From assembly GCA_046542355.1 (NCBI GenBank), contig JBKHBN010000001.1, positions 62,001 through 126,000 on the forward strand: a stretch of 64,000 nucleotides of DNA. The letters are read 5' to 3'. Both the position numbers and the translations under genes were made by a program. This document shows positions 53,475 through 62,804 of this stretch, piece by piece. Numbering within the stretch: position 1 is the first letter of the stretch; each line of letters opens with the position of its first letter. The notes under the pieces were generated by a model. The model did not search any database. It was not told the DNA's origin and saw nothing but the letters and a program-made list of their open reading frames with translations. The stretch comes from UBA1672 sp046542355 (lineage in GTDB: Bacteria > Pseudomonadota > Alphaproteobacteria > Micavibrionales > Micavibrionaceae).

Positions 53475-55028
53475 TTATAAAGGCAATTCCTTCGGCTTCT
53501 TTCGTTGCAACCACAATACAATCAACAACCGCGTAACCATAATGGCTGAAAACAAAGACGTCACAATCCCGATTGCCAGTGTCACAGCAAAACCACGCAC
53601 CGGCCCCGTTCCAACCGAAAACAAAATCGCCGCCGCGATCAAAGTCGTCAAATTGGAATCAACAATCGTTGACATAGCATGAGAATAACCGGCATCAACC
53701 GACGATATCGCTGAGCGCCCTTTCGCAAATTCTTCACGAATACGCTCAAAAACAAGAACATTCGCATCCACAGCCATACCAACGGTCAGAACAATCCCTG
53801 CAATCCCGGGCAAAGTCAATGTCGCCTGTAAATTCGATAGCAGCGCCAAAATTAAACCGATATTCACAAGTAAAGCCAGATTAGCCAAAAGCCCGAAAAA
53901 CCCGTAACTCACTAACATAAAAATCAACACCAGAACCATACCGATTATACTAGCCGTTTGACCGGCTTGAACCGAGTCAGCCCCCAAAGACGGCCCAACC
54001 GTACGCTCTTCAACAACACGCAAATCCGCGGGCAAAGCCCCCGCCCTCAGCAGCAGCGCCAGATCCTGCGCTTCCTTGACATCAAAGCCGCCGGAAATCT
54101 GCCCTCTTCCTCCACAGATCGCTTCATTAATACGCGGCGCGCTGATAACCTCATTATCCAGCACAATAGCAAAAGGCTTGTTCACATTCTTGCGCGTCAC
54201 ATCACAAAATTTCCGTGACCCCACAGAATTAAGCCTGAAACTCACAACCGCCTGTCCTCCCACATTAAAAGAAGGCTGCGCATCGTCAAGCATATCACCG
54301 GAAACAATAGCATTCTTACGCACCACAAGATCACGCCCGGGCTCATCAGCATAAGGCAGGTTCATATCCCGGAAACTTTTACGCCCACTATCTGGAACCA
54401 GATGAAATCCAAGTTTTGCCGTACGCCCGACAAGCGCACGCACCTGCTCTGAACTGGCTCCTGGCACCTGAATTAAAACGCGTCTTTCCCCTTGCCGCTG
54501 AATAATAGGCTCGGTCGTACCAGTCTCGTCAATACGCCGCCGCACAACCTCAATCACCTGAGAGATAACCTGATCTTGAACATCATCAATATAGCGATCA
54601 TCCATAATCACTCTGAAGCTCAAATCGTCCTCACCAGATTCCACAGACAAACGCGGATCACTCCTGCGGATCATGCTTCTGATCTGTTGCGCTCCTGCTG
54701 TATCTGCCATTTCGATACGCACGCCACCATCGGCTGCGCTGATAGTTTTCTTGGACAGCTCTTCTTCTCGCACATAGTCATTATAATCCTGCGCCAGAGT
54801 CTCTGCGCGCTCCTTAAACACCTGATCCATATCAACTTCATACAACAGATGCGCACCACCGCGCAGATCCAATCCGAGATTAACTGTTTTATGAGGCATC
54901 CAGCCGGGCAAATACTGCGCCGCAACCTCGCGCATTTCCGCACTCATCAAATTCGGTGAACTATAAGCAAAGCCGTACACACATACGGCTAAAATGAAAA
55001 ACATTTTCCAGCGTGATATCTGAACCAT
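53475..55028 (-). CDS. secD: Protein translocase subunit SecD
   Basis: Large subunit of the SecDF complex. The 517-residue protein has an N-terminal helix, LGLDLRGGAHLLYEVD, the P1 periplasmic domain (RRRIDETGTTEPIIQRQGERR in part, VQVPGA-like IQVPGA), the second periplasmic motif (VVSFRLNSVGSRKF) and the C-terminal SecD/SecF helices (TLPGIAGIVLTVGMAVDANVLVFERIREE in part, STIVDSNLTTLIAAAILF). It lies 53 bases after yajC and before secF. Length is within family range. Confidence 0.96.
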   Translation of the reverse strand: MVQISRWKMFFILAVCVYGFAYSSPNLMSAEMREVAAQYLPGWMPHKTVNLGLDLRGGAHLLYEVDMDQVFKERAETLAQDYNDYVREEELSKKTISAADGGVRIEMADTAGAQQIRSMIRRSDPRLSVESGEDDLSFRVIMDDRYIDDVQDQVISQVIEVVRRRIDETGTTEPIIQRQGERRVLIQVPGASSEQVRALVGRTAKLGFHLVPDSGRKSFRDMNLPYADEPGRDLVVRKNAIVSGDMLDDAQPSFNVGGQAVVSFRLNSVGSRKFCDVTRKNVNKPFAIVLDNEVISAPRINEAICGGRGQISGGFDVKEAQDLALLLRAGALPADLRVVEERTVGPSLGADSVQAGQTASIIGMVLVLIFMLVSYGFFGLLANLALLVNIGLILALLSNLQATLTLPGIAGIVLTVGMAVDANVLVFERIREEFAKGRSAISSVDAGYSHAMSTIVDSNLTTLIAAAILFSVGTGPVRGFAVTLAIGIVTSLFSAIMVTRLLIVLWLQRKKPKELPL

Positions 55029-55081
55029 AAACCCTGATTTTCTACTCTAAATTAATATTATATGTGTATAACCCGGAACAC

Positions 55082-55483
55082 TTATTCCTTTTTGGCCTTC
55101 TTTTTCTGACCAGAAACATCTTTGGCCTTACCATCGGAGTGAGGTTCACTCTTGCCCTGAAGCATTGCCCGTAAAGCTGTCACCTTGATGTCATTCCCAA
55201 GATCAATAATAACTTCCTTATCATCGACTTCCTTCTCGATCTTGCCGACAAGTCCTCCACCAGTCACAACACGATCGCCTTTTTTCAGACCCGAAAGCAT
55301 TGCATTATGCTCCTTAAAGCGGCGCTGCTGCGGCAATATCAACAATATATAAAACAAGCCAACCAGCATTAAAACCAGCCCGATATTATACATCAATGCC
55401 TCAGCCGGACTCGGTGCATCCGCAGCCATATCTGTAAACACCTGAGCACTATCTCCAGCAGCAAAAGCTTTTGCAATAAACAT
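55082..55483 (-). CDS. yajC: Preprotein translocase subunit YajC
   Basis: Small single-helix subunit of the SecDF-YajC complex. The 133-residue protein has one membrane segment (YNIGLVLMLVGLFYILLI), the PQQRRFKEHNAMLSGLKKGD motif and VVTGGGLVGKIEKE, then a charged tail. AAGGAG precedes the ATG. A promoter-like pair lies upstream, so it probably begins a yajC-secD-secF transcript. Confidence 0.95.
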   Translation of the reverse strand: MFIAKAFAAGDSAQVFTDMAADAPSPAEALMYNIGLVLMLVGLFYILLILPQQRRFKEHNAMLSGLKKGDRVVTGGGLVGKIEKEVDDKEVIIDLGNDIKVTALRAMLQGKSEPHSDGKAKDVSGQKKKAKKE

Positions 55484-55516
55484 ATGTAAACTCCTTACGT
55501 GAAACTGATCCCCGAG

Positions 55517-55544
55517 AATATAAAGATAATCACACCAAAGGCAA
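55517..55544 (-). promoter_or_regulatory. Candidate promoter of yajC-secD-secF
   Basis: On the minus strand TTGCCT and TATATT are separated by 16 bases, 33 bases before the yajC ATG and downstream of the DUF3592 stop. Confidence 0.45.
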
Positions 55545-55602
55545 GGGGCATACCCATTTCAGGCACATAAATTCCCTTAAAAAAATACAAAATGTGATGA
55601 AT

Positions 55603-56733
55603 TTAAAGCCTGTTGCTACTTATTAAGCCAGAGCGTCTTATCTTACTACGACCTCCAATAAGAGCAGGAAAGCCAAGACACAAAGCCAAAAAAGCGCCTA
55701 AAGCCAATCCACCGCTAAGCCCCCAGTTCCAGATACCTCGATCAACAATTGCCTTCTGGGGATCATCAGGGTAAAACAAAACATCAACGCTCTCTCCGCG
55801 GTCAAACAAACGTTGGGGAGATCCTACAGAGTCCTCAAATCGAATTTTGTGCGTGTTGTCCTGACGATCCTGAACCAAAAAATCAATCTGTGCATAATAA
55901 GTATAGCTATGATCCGAGTAATAAGAACGAAAGCCTGATACAACACCACTGGCCGGGTGCGCATTGTGATGAATATCCAGCATATCCAGCGCTGCATAAT
56001 ACGAACCGATAGACACACCAACAGCAATAATCGACAGCATATACCCGATAATAGTCGATGATTTAGCATAATAAGCCACGCGCTCCAGGATCTCACGATC
56101 ACTTAAAATACGTCCATTTTTCACAGGATCTCGCATCTCAGGAATCCCTGAAACGCCTCCCCCTTTGGCTTTAATTTTTTTCAAAGCGCTCAGATAAGAA
56201 AACAACCCAAAACCTAAAAAAACAAGACCAAACAAAAGATTATGGAAGTTCCCCTCAAGATGGCTTAACACCAGATCAAAGAAATTCCCTTCAAAATTAC
56301 CTTGCACCAGAGACATAAGACAAAGGCCAAACAAAAAAAATACTGCCCCAACGTACAACAATGACAAAGCAGGTGCCCGGATTTTATCAGGCTGCCCGGG
56401 AATCAACAATAATCGCAACCGCCGCCCCGCCATCAGCCCTTTTATCCCCTGATAACCGATTGAGCTAACAAGCTCCTTCTTTTCCCCATTGGGGCTTATA
56501 TACTCATAGACTGGATAATAAAACTCGTAAACATAGCTCCCCTTCTTGGCGCTAGACTCTGTTATACCCTCTCGATTCAACACCACACGCACCGCGCTAA
56601 TCCGCCCGAAAACTCGTTTAGCCTTCAAACGCCAATAAAACTCATAGCCGAAAGCACCACCCCCGATAAGCGAAAACAATAACCCCACAATCAAAAAAAC
56701 AAGCGGCCCAGAATCGCCAAATAAACCAAACAT
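55603..56733 (-). CDS. DUF3592 domain-containing membrane protein
   Basis: A 376-residue protein with two copies of the same layout: membrane segments, then a beta-rich soluble domain of the DUF3592 type (first VFGRISAVRVVLN, YVYEFYYPVYEYISPNGE, RLRLLLIPGQPDKIRA; second PASGVVSGFRSYYSDHSYTYY, VDVLFYPDDPQKAIVDRG). Hydrophobic segments at about 10-30, 125-145, 160-180, 225-245 and 330-355. Function unknown. It lies between nlpD and yajC, which are adjacent in many relatives, so it may be a lineage-specific insertion. Confidence 0.8.
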   Translation of the reverse strand: MFGLFGDSGPLVFLIVGLLFSLIGGGAFGYEFYWRLKAKRVFGRISAVRVVLNREGITESSAKKGSYVYEFYYPVYEYISPNGEKKELVSSIGYQGIKGLMAGRRLRLLLIPGQPDKIRAPALSLLYVGAVFFLFGLCLMSLVQGNFEGNFFDLVLSHLEGNFHNLLFGLVFLGFGLFSYLSALKKIKAKGGGVSGIPEMRDPVKNGRILSDREILERVAYYAKSSTIIGYMLSIIAVGVSIGSYYAALDMLDIHHNAHPASGVVSGFRSYYSDHSYTYYAQIDFLVQDRQDNTHKIRFEDSVGSPQRLFDRGESVDVLFYPDDPQKAIVDRGIWNWGLSGGLALGAFLALCLGFPALIGGRSKIRRSGLISSNRL

Positions 56734-56757
56734 AAGAAAACACCGACAGTTTAAAAA

Positions 56758-57729
56758 TTACATATAGCGCATAGGATCAAGAGCCGATGTCCCGCGGCGC
56801 ACTTCAAAATGAAGCTGGGACGTTGAAACAGAACCTGTAGAACCAACTTTACCAATGACACTGCCCCGTTTTACAACTTGTCCCTTACGCACCCCAATAG
56901 AATCCAGATGCGCATAAGCACTCATCCACCGTCCCTCATGACGCACCAAAATCAAATTACCAGAGCCTTTAAGCGCATTACCCGCATAGACAACAACGCC
57001 GTTTTCTGCTGCCTTAACCGGCGTTCCACGTGGCGCTGCAATATTAATCCCGTCATTATATAAGCCGTTACTTTTAGCCCCGTAGCTGGATATAATCTTT
57101 CCTTGAACAGGTTTAAGAAACTTGCTTGAAACACGTTTGGGAGCCTGCGTTCTAACGCGGCTGATTTTAAGAGATTGAGGCTGATCCTGCCCGGCAGCCC
57201 CAGAAGGACGGGCAAGCTGCACCGGTTTACCCTGCGGCACAGGCACACCATCCATCAACGCAGCAGGTTTGCGCACCGGCGAAGGCGCCGCAGAAGCAAG
57301 CGATGACTGAGGCCGGGCTTGACGAATAACCGCAGGCAATCTGAGAACCTGCCCAACTTTCAGAATATAGGGCGGCTCAACAGCATTAAGACGCGCAACT
57401 TCCGAAACATTCAGGTTAAACAAACGTGAAACGCCATATAGCGTATCTCCTTGCTCAACCCTATATTCCTGCGGAGGCGGCAGCTTAATCCTCTGTCCGA
57501 CATAAAGCTTAAAGGGCTGCGTGATGTTATTTAAAACAACAATATCACGCATCGGCAGGCGGTAACGCCTTGATATGCTATATAATGTATCCCCTTTGCT
57601 AACCGTGTGTATGCCTGCACTCCCCGCGCCGCTGGATTGACCGTAATGAACAGCCGGAGCAGGCGCGCCACCGCAAGCAGCCACACCAAAAGTCATAAAA
57701 CAAAGAAAAAAGAATAAACGAACGTTCAT
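56758..57729 (-). CDS. nlpD: NlpD-like LysM/LytM lipoprotein (catalytic residues degenerate)
   Basis: A periplasmic lipoprotein: signal and lipobox (TFGVAACG), two LysM domains (HTVSKGDTLYSISRRYRLPM and YRVEQGDTLYGVSRLFNLNV), a Pro/Ser-rich linker and a C-terminal LytM (M23) domain. The LytM zinc ligands are replaced: where active enzymes have HxGxD the sequence reads YNDGINIAAP, and the HLHFE motif reads QLHFEVR. This matches NlpD/EnvC-type proteins, which activate amidases rather than cutting peptidoglycan themselves. ATG 57729 is preferred to the frame start at 57768 for signal-peptide shape. It follows pcm by 62 bases. Confidence 0.88.
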   Translation of the reverse strand: MNVRLFFFLCFMTFGVAACGGAPAPAVHYGQSSGAGSAGIHTVSKGDTLYSISRRYRLPMRDIVVLNNITQPFKLYVGQRIKLPPPQEYRVEQGDTLYGVSRLFNLNVSEVARLNAVEPPYILKVGQVLRLPAVIRQARPQSSLASAAPSPVRKPAALMDGVPVPQGKPVQLARPSGAAGQDQPQSLKISRVRTQAPKRVSSKFLKPVQGKIISSYGAKSNGLYNDGINIAAPRGTPVKAAENGVVVYAGNALKGSGNLILVRHEGRWMSAYAHLDSIGVRKGQVVKRGSVIGKVGSTGSVSTSQLHFEVRRGTSALDPMRYM

Positions 57730-57791
57730 CACACAGTAGATGATACACGCTCCCTTGCAAAAGGTCATTATGAAATTAAAATCAACGCCTA

Positions 57792-58469
57792 TTAATTCAT
57801 ATCATTCTTCTCATCGGTAACATCAGGCAACAAGGGAACAAAGCGTACAGGCAACACATCACGCACCGCATAGGCATTCTCGCTCTCGCGTATATAGAGC
57901 TTAAGCATCTGCTCACCCACACCGCCAACAGGTATAATCATCCGCCCGCCGACCCGAATTTGATCGATTAACGCTTGAGGCGGTTTATCACGCGCAGCAG
58001 CCGTTACAATGATCTTGTCAAAAGGCGCCTGATCATGCCCGTTAATACGCGGCCAGCCCTTCATACCATCTGCGGCAATCGCTGTGATATTGCGCAAACG
58101 CAAATCCTCAAAACGCTTTTCCGCCGCGCGCAATAAGTCCTTATGCCGCTCAATCGTATAAACCCGCCGCGCCAAATGAGATAAAACCGCAGCCTGATAC
58201 CCACAGCCCGTTCCAATCTCCAGAACTTTTTCCCGATCACCAATCTCCAGCGCCTGCGTCATAAAAGCCACAACAAAAGGCTGGCTGATTGTCTGCCCCA
58301 GACCAATAGGCAAAGCCGTATTCTCCCATGCCTGATCCATCGCATAAGAGGGCACAAAATAATCTCGCGGAACCCGCTCCAAAGCACTAAGAACTTTGGT
58401 ATCGGTAATTCCCTGCATCCGCAAATCCATAATCAAACGGATGCGCTTATTCGCAGCTTGTATGTTCAT
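57792..58469 (-). CDS. pcm: Protein-L-isoaspartate O-methyltransferase
   Basis: SAM-dependent repair enzyme for isoaspartyl residues in damaged proteins. The 225-residue protein has ALERVPRDYFVP, the substrate-recognition segment LPIGLGQTISQPFVVAFMT, motif I VLEIGTGCGYQAAVLSHLA, DKIIVTAAARDKPPQALIDQ and GGRMIIPVG. Length is normal. It lies between the DUF4153 gene and nlpD; in many relatives surE occupies the place before pcm. Confidence 0.95.
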   Translation of the reverse strand: MNIQAANKRIRLIMDLRMQGITDTKVLSALERVPRDYFVPSYAMDQAWENTALPIGLGQTISQPFVVAFMTQALEIGDREKVLEIGTGCGYQAAVLSHLARRVYTIERHKDLLRAAEKRFEDLRLRNITAIAADGMKGWPRINGHDQAPFDKIIVTAAARDKPPQALIDQIRVGGRMIIPVGGVGEQMLKLYIRESENAYAVRDVLPVRFVPLLPDVTDEKNDMN

Positions 58470-58478
58470 AATGATATA

Positions 58479-60278
58479 TTATTCCCCGGCAGAAGAATTG
58501 TTAACCCTGAAAAGAAGATCAAATCGAACGCTCGTTGGAAATGGCGCACCCTCCTTCATCTCGCCAGAGACTTGATTAAAACGCAGCCAGTAAGACAGAT
58601 CCTTATTCTCTCCCGCAACGCCCATATCATCTTTTTGCAAATGCGCCCCTGTTTTCCCCTTCATATAATCAGCAATATCAACAACAATAGGCTCATACTC
58701 ATCGACCTCAATACGAATCTCATGACCTTCAAAACGCATAACCGCCTTATTATGCTCGGCAAAATTTATCGTCTTTTCCCAAGGCCGGTAACCTTTAGAC
58801 TCATACATCACCGCATACAATCCCATCACCATAAAATCATATCCGCGTACATCCACCACATTCTGGTGCTTGGAATAAACATAAAATCTTTCCTCATGCC
58901 CGCGCCGGGACGAACGATAATAAACCGGCTCAAACCCGATTTTCTTTGTCAAATGTGGGGCAAGACAAGACCAAAACTTCTCCCCTTCAGTATAAAACCA
59001 CGGTTTAATCATATTTCCGCGCTTGCGGCGGCACAAATATTGTATAACCGACGTTATAGCAATCCGATCATCAAGCGTGATCATCTCAGCCGCATTCTCA
59101 AGCTTCACCACATGCCCGTCATCACCAGGTAAATCATATTTATTCAGCAAACCTTCCAGACGCTTGAACTGGCTATGACCAGATACCGCCACCGCGCCCC
59201 ATGGCCCAAAAGAAGCCAAAGCGAACAAAACACATAATGTCATCGGAATAACCCGCAGCGGCACCGAAGGCAGGCTCTTGACCATCGCTATAATCAAAAA
59301 CCAGAACGCTGAAATAATAAGGACATAACGCTGCTCGGTAATACCATAAGCGCTCACGCGTTCCCATATCGCAAAAAAATGAAACCCTATGGGAATAAAC
59401 AGAGCCGGAAAGAAAACTTTATAAAACAAACGAAGCTGCGGCGAGGCATAATCACCTCTCGCATATAAAGGCCACGCCAGCAGATAAGTCAAAACTCCAC
59501 TGCCGATAAAACCGGTTATCAAATACGCCAAATGACCGCTAGGGATATTCCCAAGAACAATAATCTGGACAAAATAAGCATATAAAATAGCCAAATAGAC
59601 AAAAACAACCGGTGCCGAAACCCAGTTCACTATAAACCCTAATCCGGGCGGAGGTGCGCATTCGTCCTCAGTAAAGTCAAAGCGTTTCGGCACACGCGAA
59701 AGCGCATAAACCGGCGCCAGTATGATACCGGCAAAAATCCAGACATTTATATAAAGTTTTTCATCAACATCCACAAAAAACAGATATTCAATCGCCACCA
59801 AAGCCGCCGACAACCCACCGCCCAACAATAACGCGGCCAGAAAAGATAACGCAGCGCCCAGCCACACTTCGCGGTTATATTGCCAAAACGACCAGTCATC
59901 TCCACCAAACATGTAAGGCGCAATAGATATACCAAGCAAAAGCGCAGGCAATAGCAGATAATAATGCAACCAGAACACAGGCGAATACGCCATTAATATG
60001 CATATCCCAACGGCAATCACAACAGCGGTTACACCGACAGGCACAAACGAGAGCTTTTTACTCTCTGAAATAATCGTGATAATACCAAACCACAGATAAA
60101 GCGCACTAACACACGCAAAAGCGCGCGGCACCTTACCATCCAGATCCAAAACTTCATAATTGAGCAAAGCAGCATAAAGAAAAGCACCAAGCGCACATGC
60201 AACCGGCAACGGAAAGCGCAGCGCAGTATCCTTCAAATCATCAATTGAAACCAACCGCTTAACAACTGTAGCGACCAT
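58479..60278 (-). CDS. DUF4153 domain-containing membrane protein
   Basis: A 599-residue protein with about twelve membrane segments in residues 20-400 (for example LYLWFGIITIISESKKL in part, VGVTAVVIAVGICILMAY, YLLLPALLLGISIAPYM, WLGAALSFLAALLLGGGLSA), then a soluble C-terminal domain of about 200 residues with KLENAAEMITLDDRIAITSV and an FDLLFRVNN end. It matches the DUF4153 family, whose function is unknown. It lies 3 bases after serS and 9 before pcm, so it is probably in the same transcript. Confidence 0.85.
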   Translation of the reverse strand: MVATVVKRLVSIDDLKDTALRFPLPVACALGAFLYAALLNYEVLDLDGKVPRAFACVSALYLWFGIITIISESKKLSFVPVGVTAVVIAVGICILMAYSPVFWLHYYLLLPALLLGISIAPYMFGGDDWSFWQYNREVWLGAALSFLAALLLGGGLSAALVAIEYLFFVDVDEKLYINVWIFAGIILAPVYALSRVPKRFDFTEDECAPPPGLGFIVNWVSAPVVFVYLAILYAYFVQIIVLGNIPSGHLAYLITGFIGSGVLTYLLAWPLYARGDYASPQLRLFYKVFFPALFIPIGFHFFAIWERVSAYGITEQRYVLIISAFWFLIIAMVKSLPSVPLRVIPMTLCVLFALASFGPWGAVAVSGHSQFKRLEGLLNKYDLPGDDGHVVKLENAAEMITLDDRIAITSVIQYLCRRKRGNMIKPWFYTEGEKFWSCLAPHLTKKIGFEPVYYRSSRRGHEERFYVYSKHQNVVDVRGYDFMVMGLYAVMYESKGYRPWEKTINFAEHNKAVMRFEGHEIRIEVDEYEPIVVDIADYMKGKTGAHLQKDDMGVAGENKDLSYWLRFNQVSGEMKEGAPFPTSVRFDLLFRVNNSSAGE

Positions 60279-60281
60279 AGC

Positions 60282-61556
60282 CTATTCTTTCACAATCTTC
60301 TCAATGCCGCCCATATAAGGTTTGAGCACCTCGGGAACAAACACACCGCCATCACTTGGATCATAATAATTCTCAATCACCGCAATCAAAGCACGCCCCA
60401 CAGCCACACCTGAACCGTTAAGCGTGTGAACAAAACGCGTTTCTTTTGCGCCCTTAGCTCTGCACCGCGCATTCATACGCCGCGCTTGAAAGTCCCAGCA
60501 ATTCGATACACTGGAAATCTCGCGGTAAGTCTCCTGTCCCGGAAGCCAGACCTCGATATCATATGTTTTACGCGCGCCAAATCCCGTATCACCACTGCAA
60601 AGAACAACCGTGCGAAACGGCAATTCAAGTCGCTTCAAAACAGTCTCAGCACAATTCAGCATGCGCTCATGTTCATCCTTTGATTGCTCGGGCGTCGTCA
60701 CGCCAACCATTTCCACCTTATAGAACTGGTGCTGACGCAACATCCCGCGCGTATCCTTACCCGCCGATCCCGCTTCAGAGCGAAAACAGGGCGTAAAGGC
60801 GGTATAACGCCGTGGTAGCTCTTCCTCATCCACAATCATTTCTGCGACAATATTGGTCAGCGGCACTTCAGAGGTTGGAATAAGCCAGTGCCCGGTTTCC
60901 TGATCTTTAAACTGATCTTGCGCAAACTTGGGAAGCTGCCCTGTTCCGTACAGCGCCTTATCACGCACCAAAAGTGGTGGTGACATTTCCGTATAACCGT
61001 GCTCGCCCGTATGGACATCAAGAAAAAACTGGGTGATTGCCCGCTCCATGCGCGCCACTGCGCCGGAAAGCAACACGAAACGCGAACCCGACATCTTCGC
61101 TGCCGTTTCAAAATCAACCAGACCAAGCCCTTCACCAATATCAACATGATCCGGCCCGCTTTCATATTTAATGTCACCCCATCGGTGAACCTCCTTATTA
61201 TCATCTTCATCCTGACCATCAGGCACATCATCAGCCAGAATATTGGGCAAAGACGATAATATAGTGGTCAGCTCTTCGCCAACAGCGCGTTCTTCCTCTT
61301 CCATCTTGGCAATATCATTCTTCAAGATTGCAACAGCCTGCATCTGCGCAGCCGCATCACCACCTTCTTTTTTGATATCCCCAATCCTTTTGGATTCTTC
61401 ATTACGCCGTGCCTGCAATTCCTGCAACGATGTTTGCAGCGCCCGTCTTTTTTCATCAAGACTGAGAATGTCAGAGGTCTGAAGCGAAAGACCGCGACGC
61501 GCCCACCCTTTATCAAAGCTTTCCGGATCATTGCGAATGGCACGAATATCAAACAT
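60282..61556 (-). CDS. serS: Seryl-tRNA synthetase
   Basis: Class II synthetase that charges tRNA-Ser (and tRNA-Sec where present). The 424-residue protein has the N-terminal antiparallel coiled-coil arm (LSLDEKRRALQTSLQELQAR, MEEEERAVGEELTTILSSLP), motif 1 region (EMSPPLLVRDKALYGTGQLPKF in part), motif 2 (FRSEAGSAGKDTRGMLRQHQF in part), and motif 3 (NGSGVAVGRALIAVIENY). ATG 61556 (MFDIRAIRNDPESF) is the family start; the frame extends to 61601. It starts the serS-DUF4153-pcm run. Confidence 0.97.
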   Translation of the reverse strand: MFDIRAIRNDPESFDKGWARRGLSLQTSDILSLDEKRRALQTSLQELQARRNEESKRIGDIKKEGGDAAAQMQAVAILKNDIAKMEEEERAVGEELTTILSSLPNILADDVPDGQDEDDNKEVHRWGDIKYESGPDHVDIGEGLGLVDFETAAKMSGSRFVLLSGAVARMERAITQFFLDVHTGEHGYTEMSPPLLVRDKALYGTGQLPKFAQDQFKDQETGHWLIPTSEVPLTNIVAEMIVDEEELPRRYTAFTPCFRSEAGSAGKDTRGMLRQHQFYKVEMVGVTTPEQSKDEHERMLNCAETVLKRLELPFRTVVLCSGDTGFGARKTYDIEVWLPGQETYREISSVSNCWDFQARRMNARCRAKGAKETRFVHTLNGSGVAVGRALIAVIENYYDPSDGGVFVPEVLKPYMGGIEKIVKE

Positions 61557-61717
61557 AGCTGCATTATTCCTTCTTATTATTTCATTAATCAAGTCTGTCA
61601 AAAACCCCGTAAAAGATGTCCAAACATCTCCACTTTCGCGACTTTAGATAAATTACGCATAAAAGTGAAGGCAGGAAAGATAAAAAAGAAACGCTGCGCC
61701 GCAGTATCGCATATTAC

Positions 61718-62365
61718 CTAAGCGAAAACCTTTCGGAATGTATCCTTGAGCACCCGATCAAGATCAGCCATCTCGATATCGCCCCGTCCCAAAGCATGTA
61801 AACTGGTCACCCCATATTCCGATATCCCACAAGGAACAATCCCGCTAAAATGAGATAAATCAGGGTTCAGGTTAATAGCAATCCCGTGATATGTGATCCA
61901 CCGGCGAATGCGCACACCAATCGCTGCAATTTTAGCATCCTCACCAACACGCCCTCCATAAGGCTGCATATCAACCCAGATCCCGACGCGCCCATCCCGA
62001 CGCTCACCGTTAATATCAAAAACAGCAAGAGCCTGAATAATCCATTCTTCCAATTGCCAAATATAGCGACGCACATCCGGCCTGCCCCTTTGCCGCTCCT
62101 TCAGATCAAGTAAGACATAAGCAACGCGCTGCCCCGGCCCGTGATAAGTATATTCCCCGCCTCGCCCGCTTTGATAAACAGGAAAGCGTGCATCCAGCAA
62201 ATCTCCGGCCTTCGCGCTCGTCCCCGCAGTATAAAGGGAAGGATGTTCAAGCATCCACACAATTTCATCAGCATCCCCCGCATGAATAGCGGCAACGCGC
62301 TCTTCCATTTTGGAAACAGCGACATTATAGGGAACCGGATTTTTCTCAATCAAAAACTCTGTCAT
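61718..62365 (-). CDS. lipB: Octanoyl-[acyl-carrier-protein]:protein N-octanoyltransferase
   Basis: Transfers octanoate from acyl carrier protein to lipoyl domains, first step of lipoate synthesis. The 215-residue protein has VWMLEHPSLYTAGTSAKAGDL, the RGGEYTYHGPGQRVAYVLLDL motif in part, the catalytic Lys in AKIAAIGVRIRRWITYHG, the NLNPDLSHF segment and the catalytic Cys in IVPCGISEYGVTSL. The frame extends to 62461; ATG 62365 (MTEFLIEKNPVPY) gives the normal family length. It has no close operon partner. Confidence 0.95.
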   Translation of the reverse strand: MTEFLIEKNPVPYNVAVSKMEERVAAIHAGDADEIVWMLEHPSLYTAGTSAKAGDLLDARFPVYQSGRGGEYTYHGPGQRVAYVLLDLKERQRGRPDVRRYIWQLEEWIIQALAVFDINGERRDGRVGIWVDMQPYGGRVGEDAKIAAIGVRIRRWITYHGIAINLNPDLSHFSGIVPCGISEYGVTSLHALGRGDIEMADLDRVLKDTFRKVFA

Positions 62366-62575
62366 ATTAACTAGGGTCAAAAAACCAATAAAATTCATCA
62401 AAAAATAGACTGGCGCAGAAATTATAAATTTTATAGATCCTGACTCTAAATCATAAAGCATTATTTTTATTGCGCTGCAATGCTTTTACTGGCTTGCCCT
62501 GCTATTCAAGATTTGATACAGATCTTCTCCACAAGGCAAGTAGCCTTCGAAAAAAAATCTTTGTCCCGTATGAAT

Positions 62576-62663
62576 GCGGCCGTGGCGGAATGGTAGACGC
62601 GCAGCGTTGAGGTCGCTGTGGGAGTTAAATCCCGTGGAAGTTCGAGTCTTCTCGGCCGCACCA
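62576..62663 (+). tRNA. tRNA-Leu (anticodon GAG), CCA encoded
   Basis: The 7-bp acceptor stem GCGGCCG (62576-62582) pairs with CGGCCGC (62653-62659), followed by A and an encoded CCA. The anticodon stem CAGCG/CGCTG holds the loop TTGAGGT, giving anticodon GAG (Leu, CUC/CUU). A long variable arm and a TTCGAGT T-loop complete a class II tRNA. No integrase or attachment repeat follows. Confidence 0.95.
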
Positions 62664-62804
62664 TGCAAAACAAAGTCTCACAACGAAGCACACAAAAGCC
62701 TTTAACAGTAACCGTAACTCAACTTACAGCAGGTCAATAAAAAGCTGCAACAAGCATACCATTTTCTATCTCACCAATGATTTTTAAAACGGGAATACAC
62801 CACC

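Noticed and set aside
62576..62804. Integration site at tRNA-Leu
   Set aside because: No integrase gene, no repeated tRNA 3' end and no change in gene content after the tRNA; a housekeeping malic enzyme gene follows.
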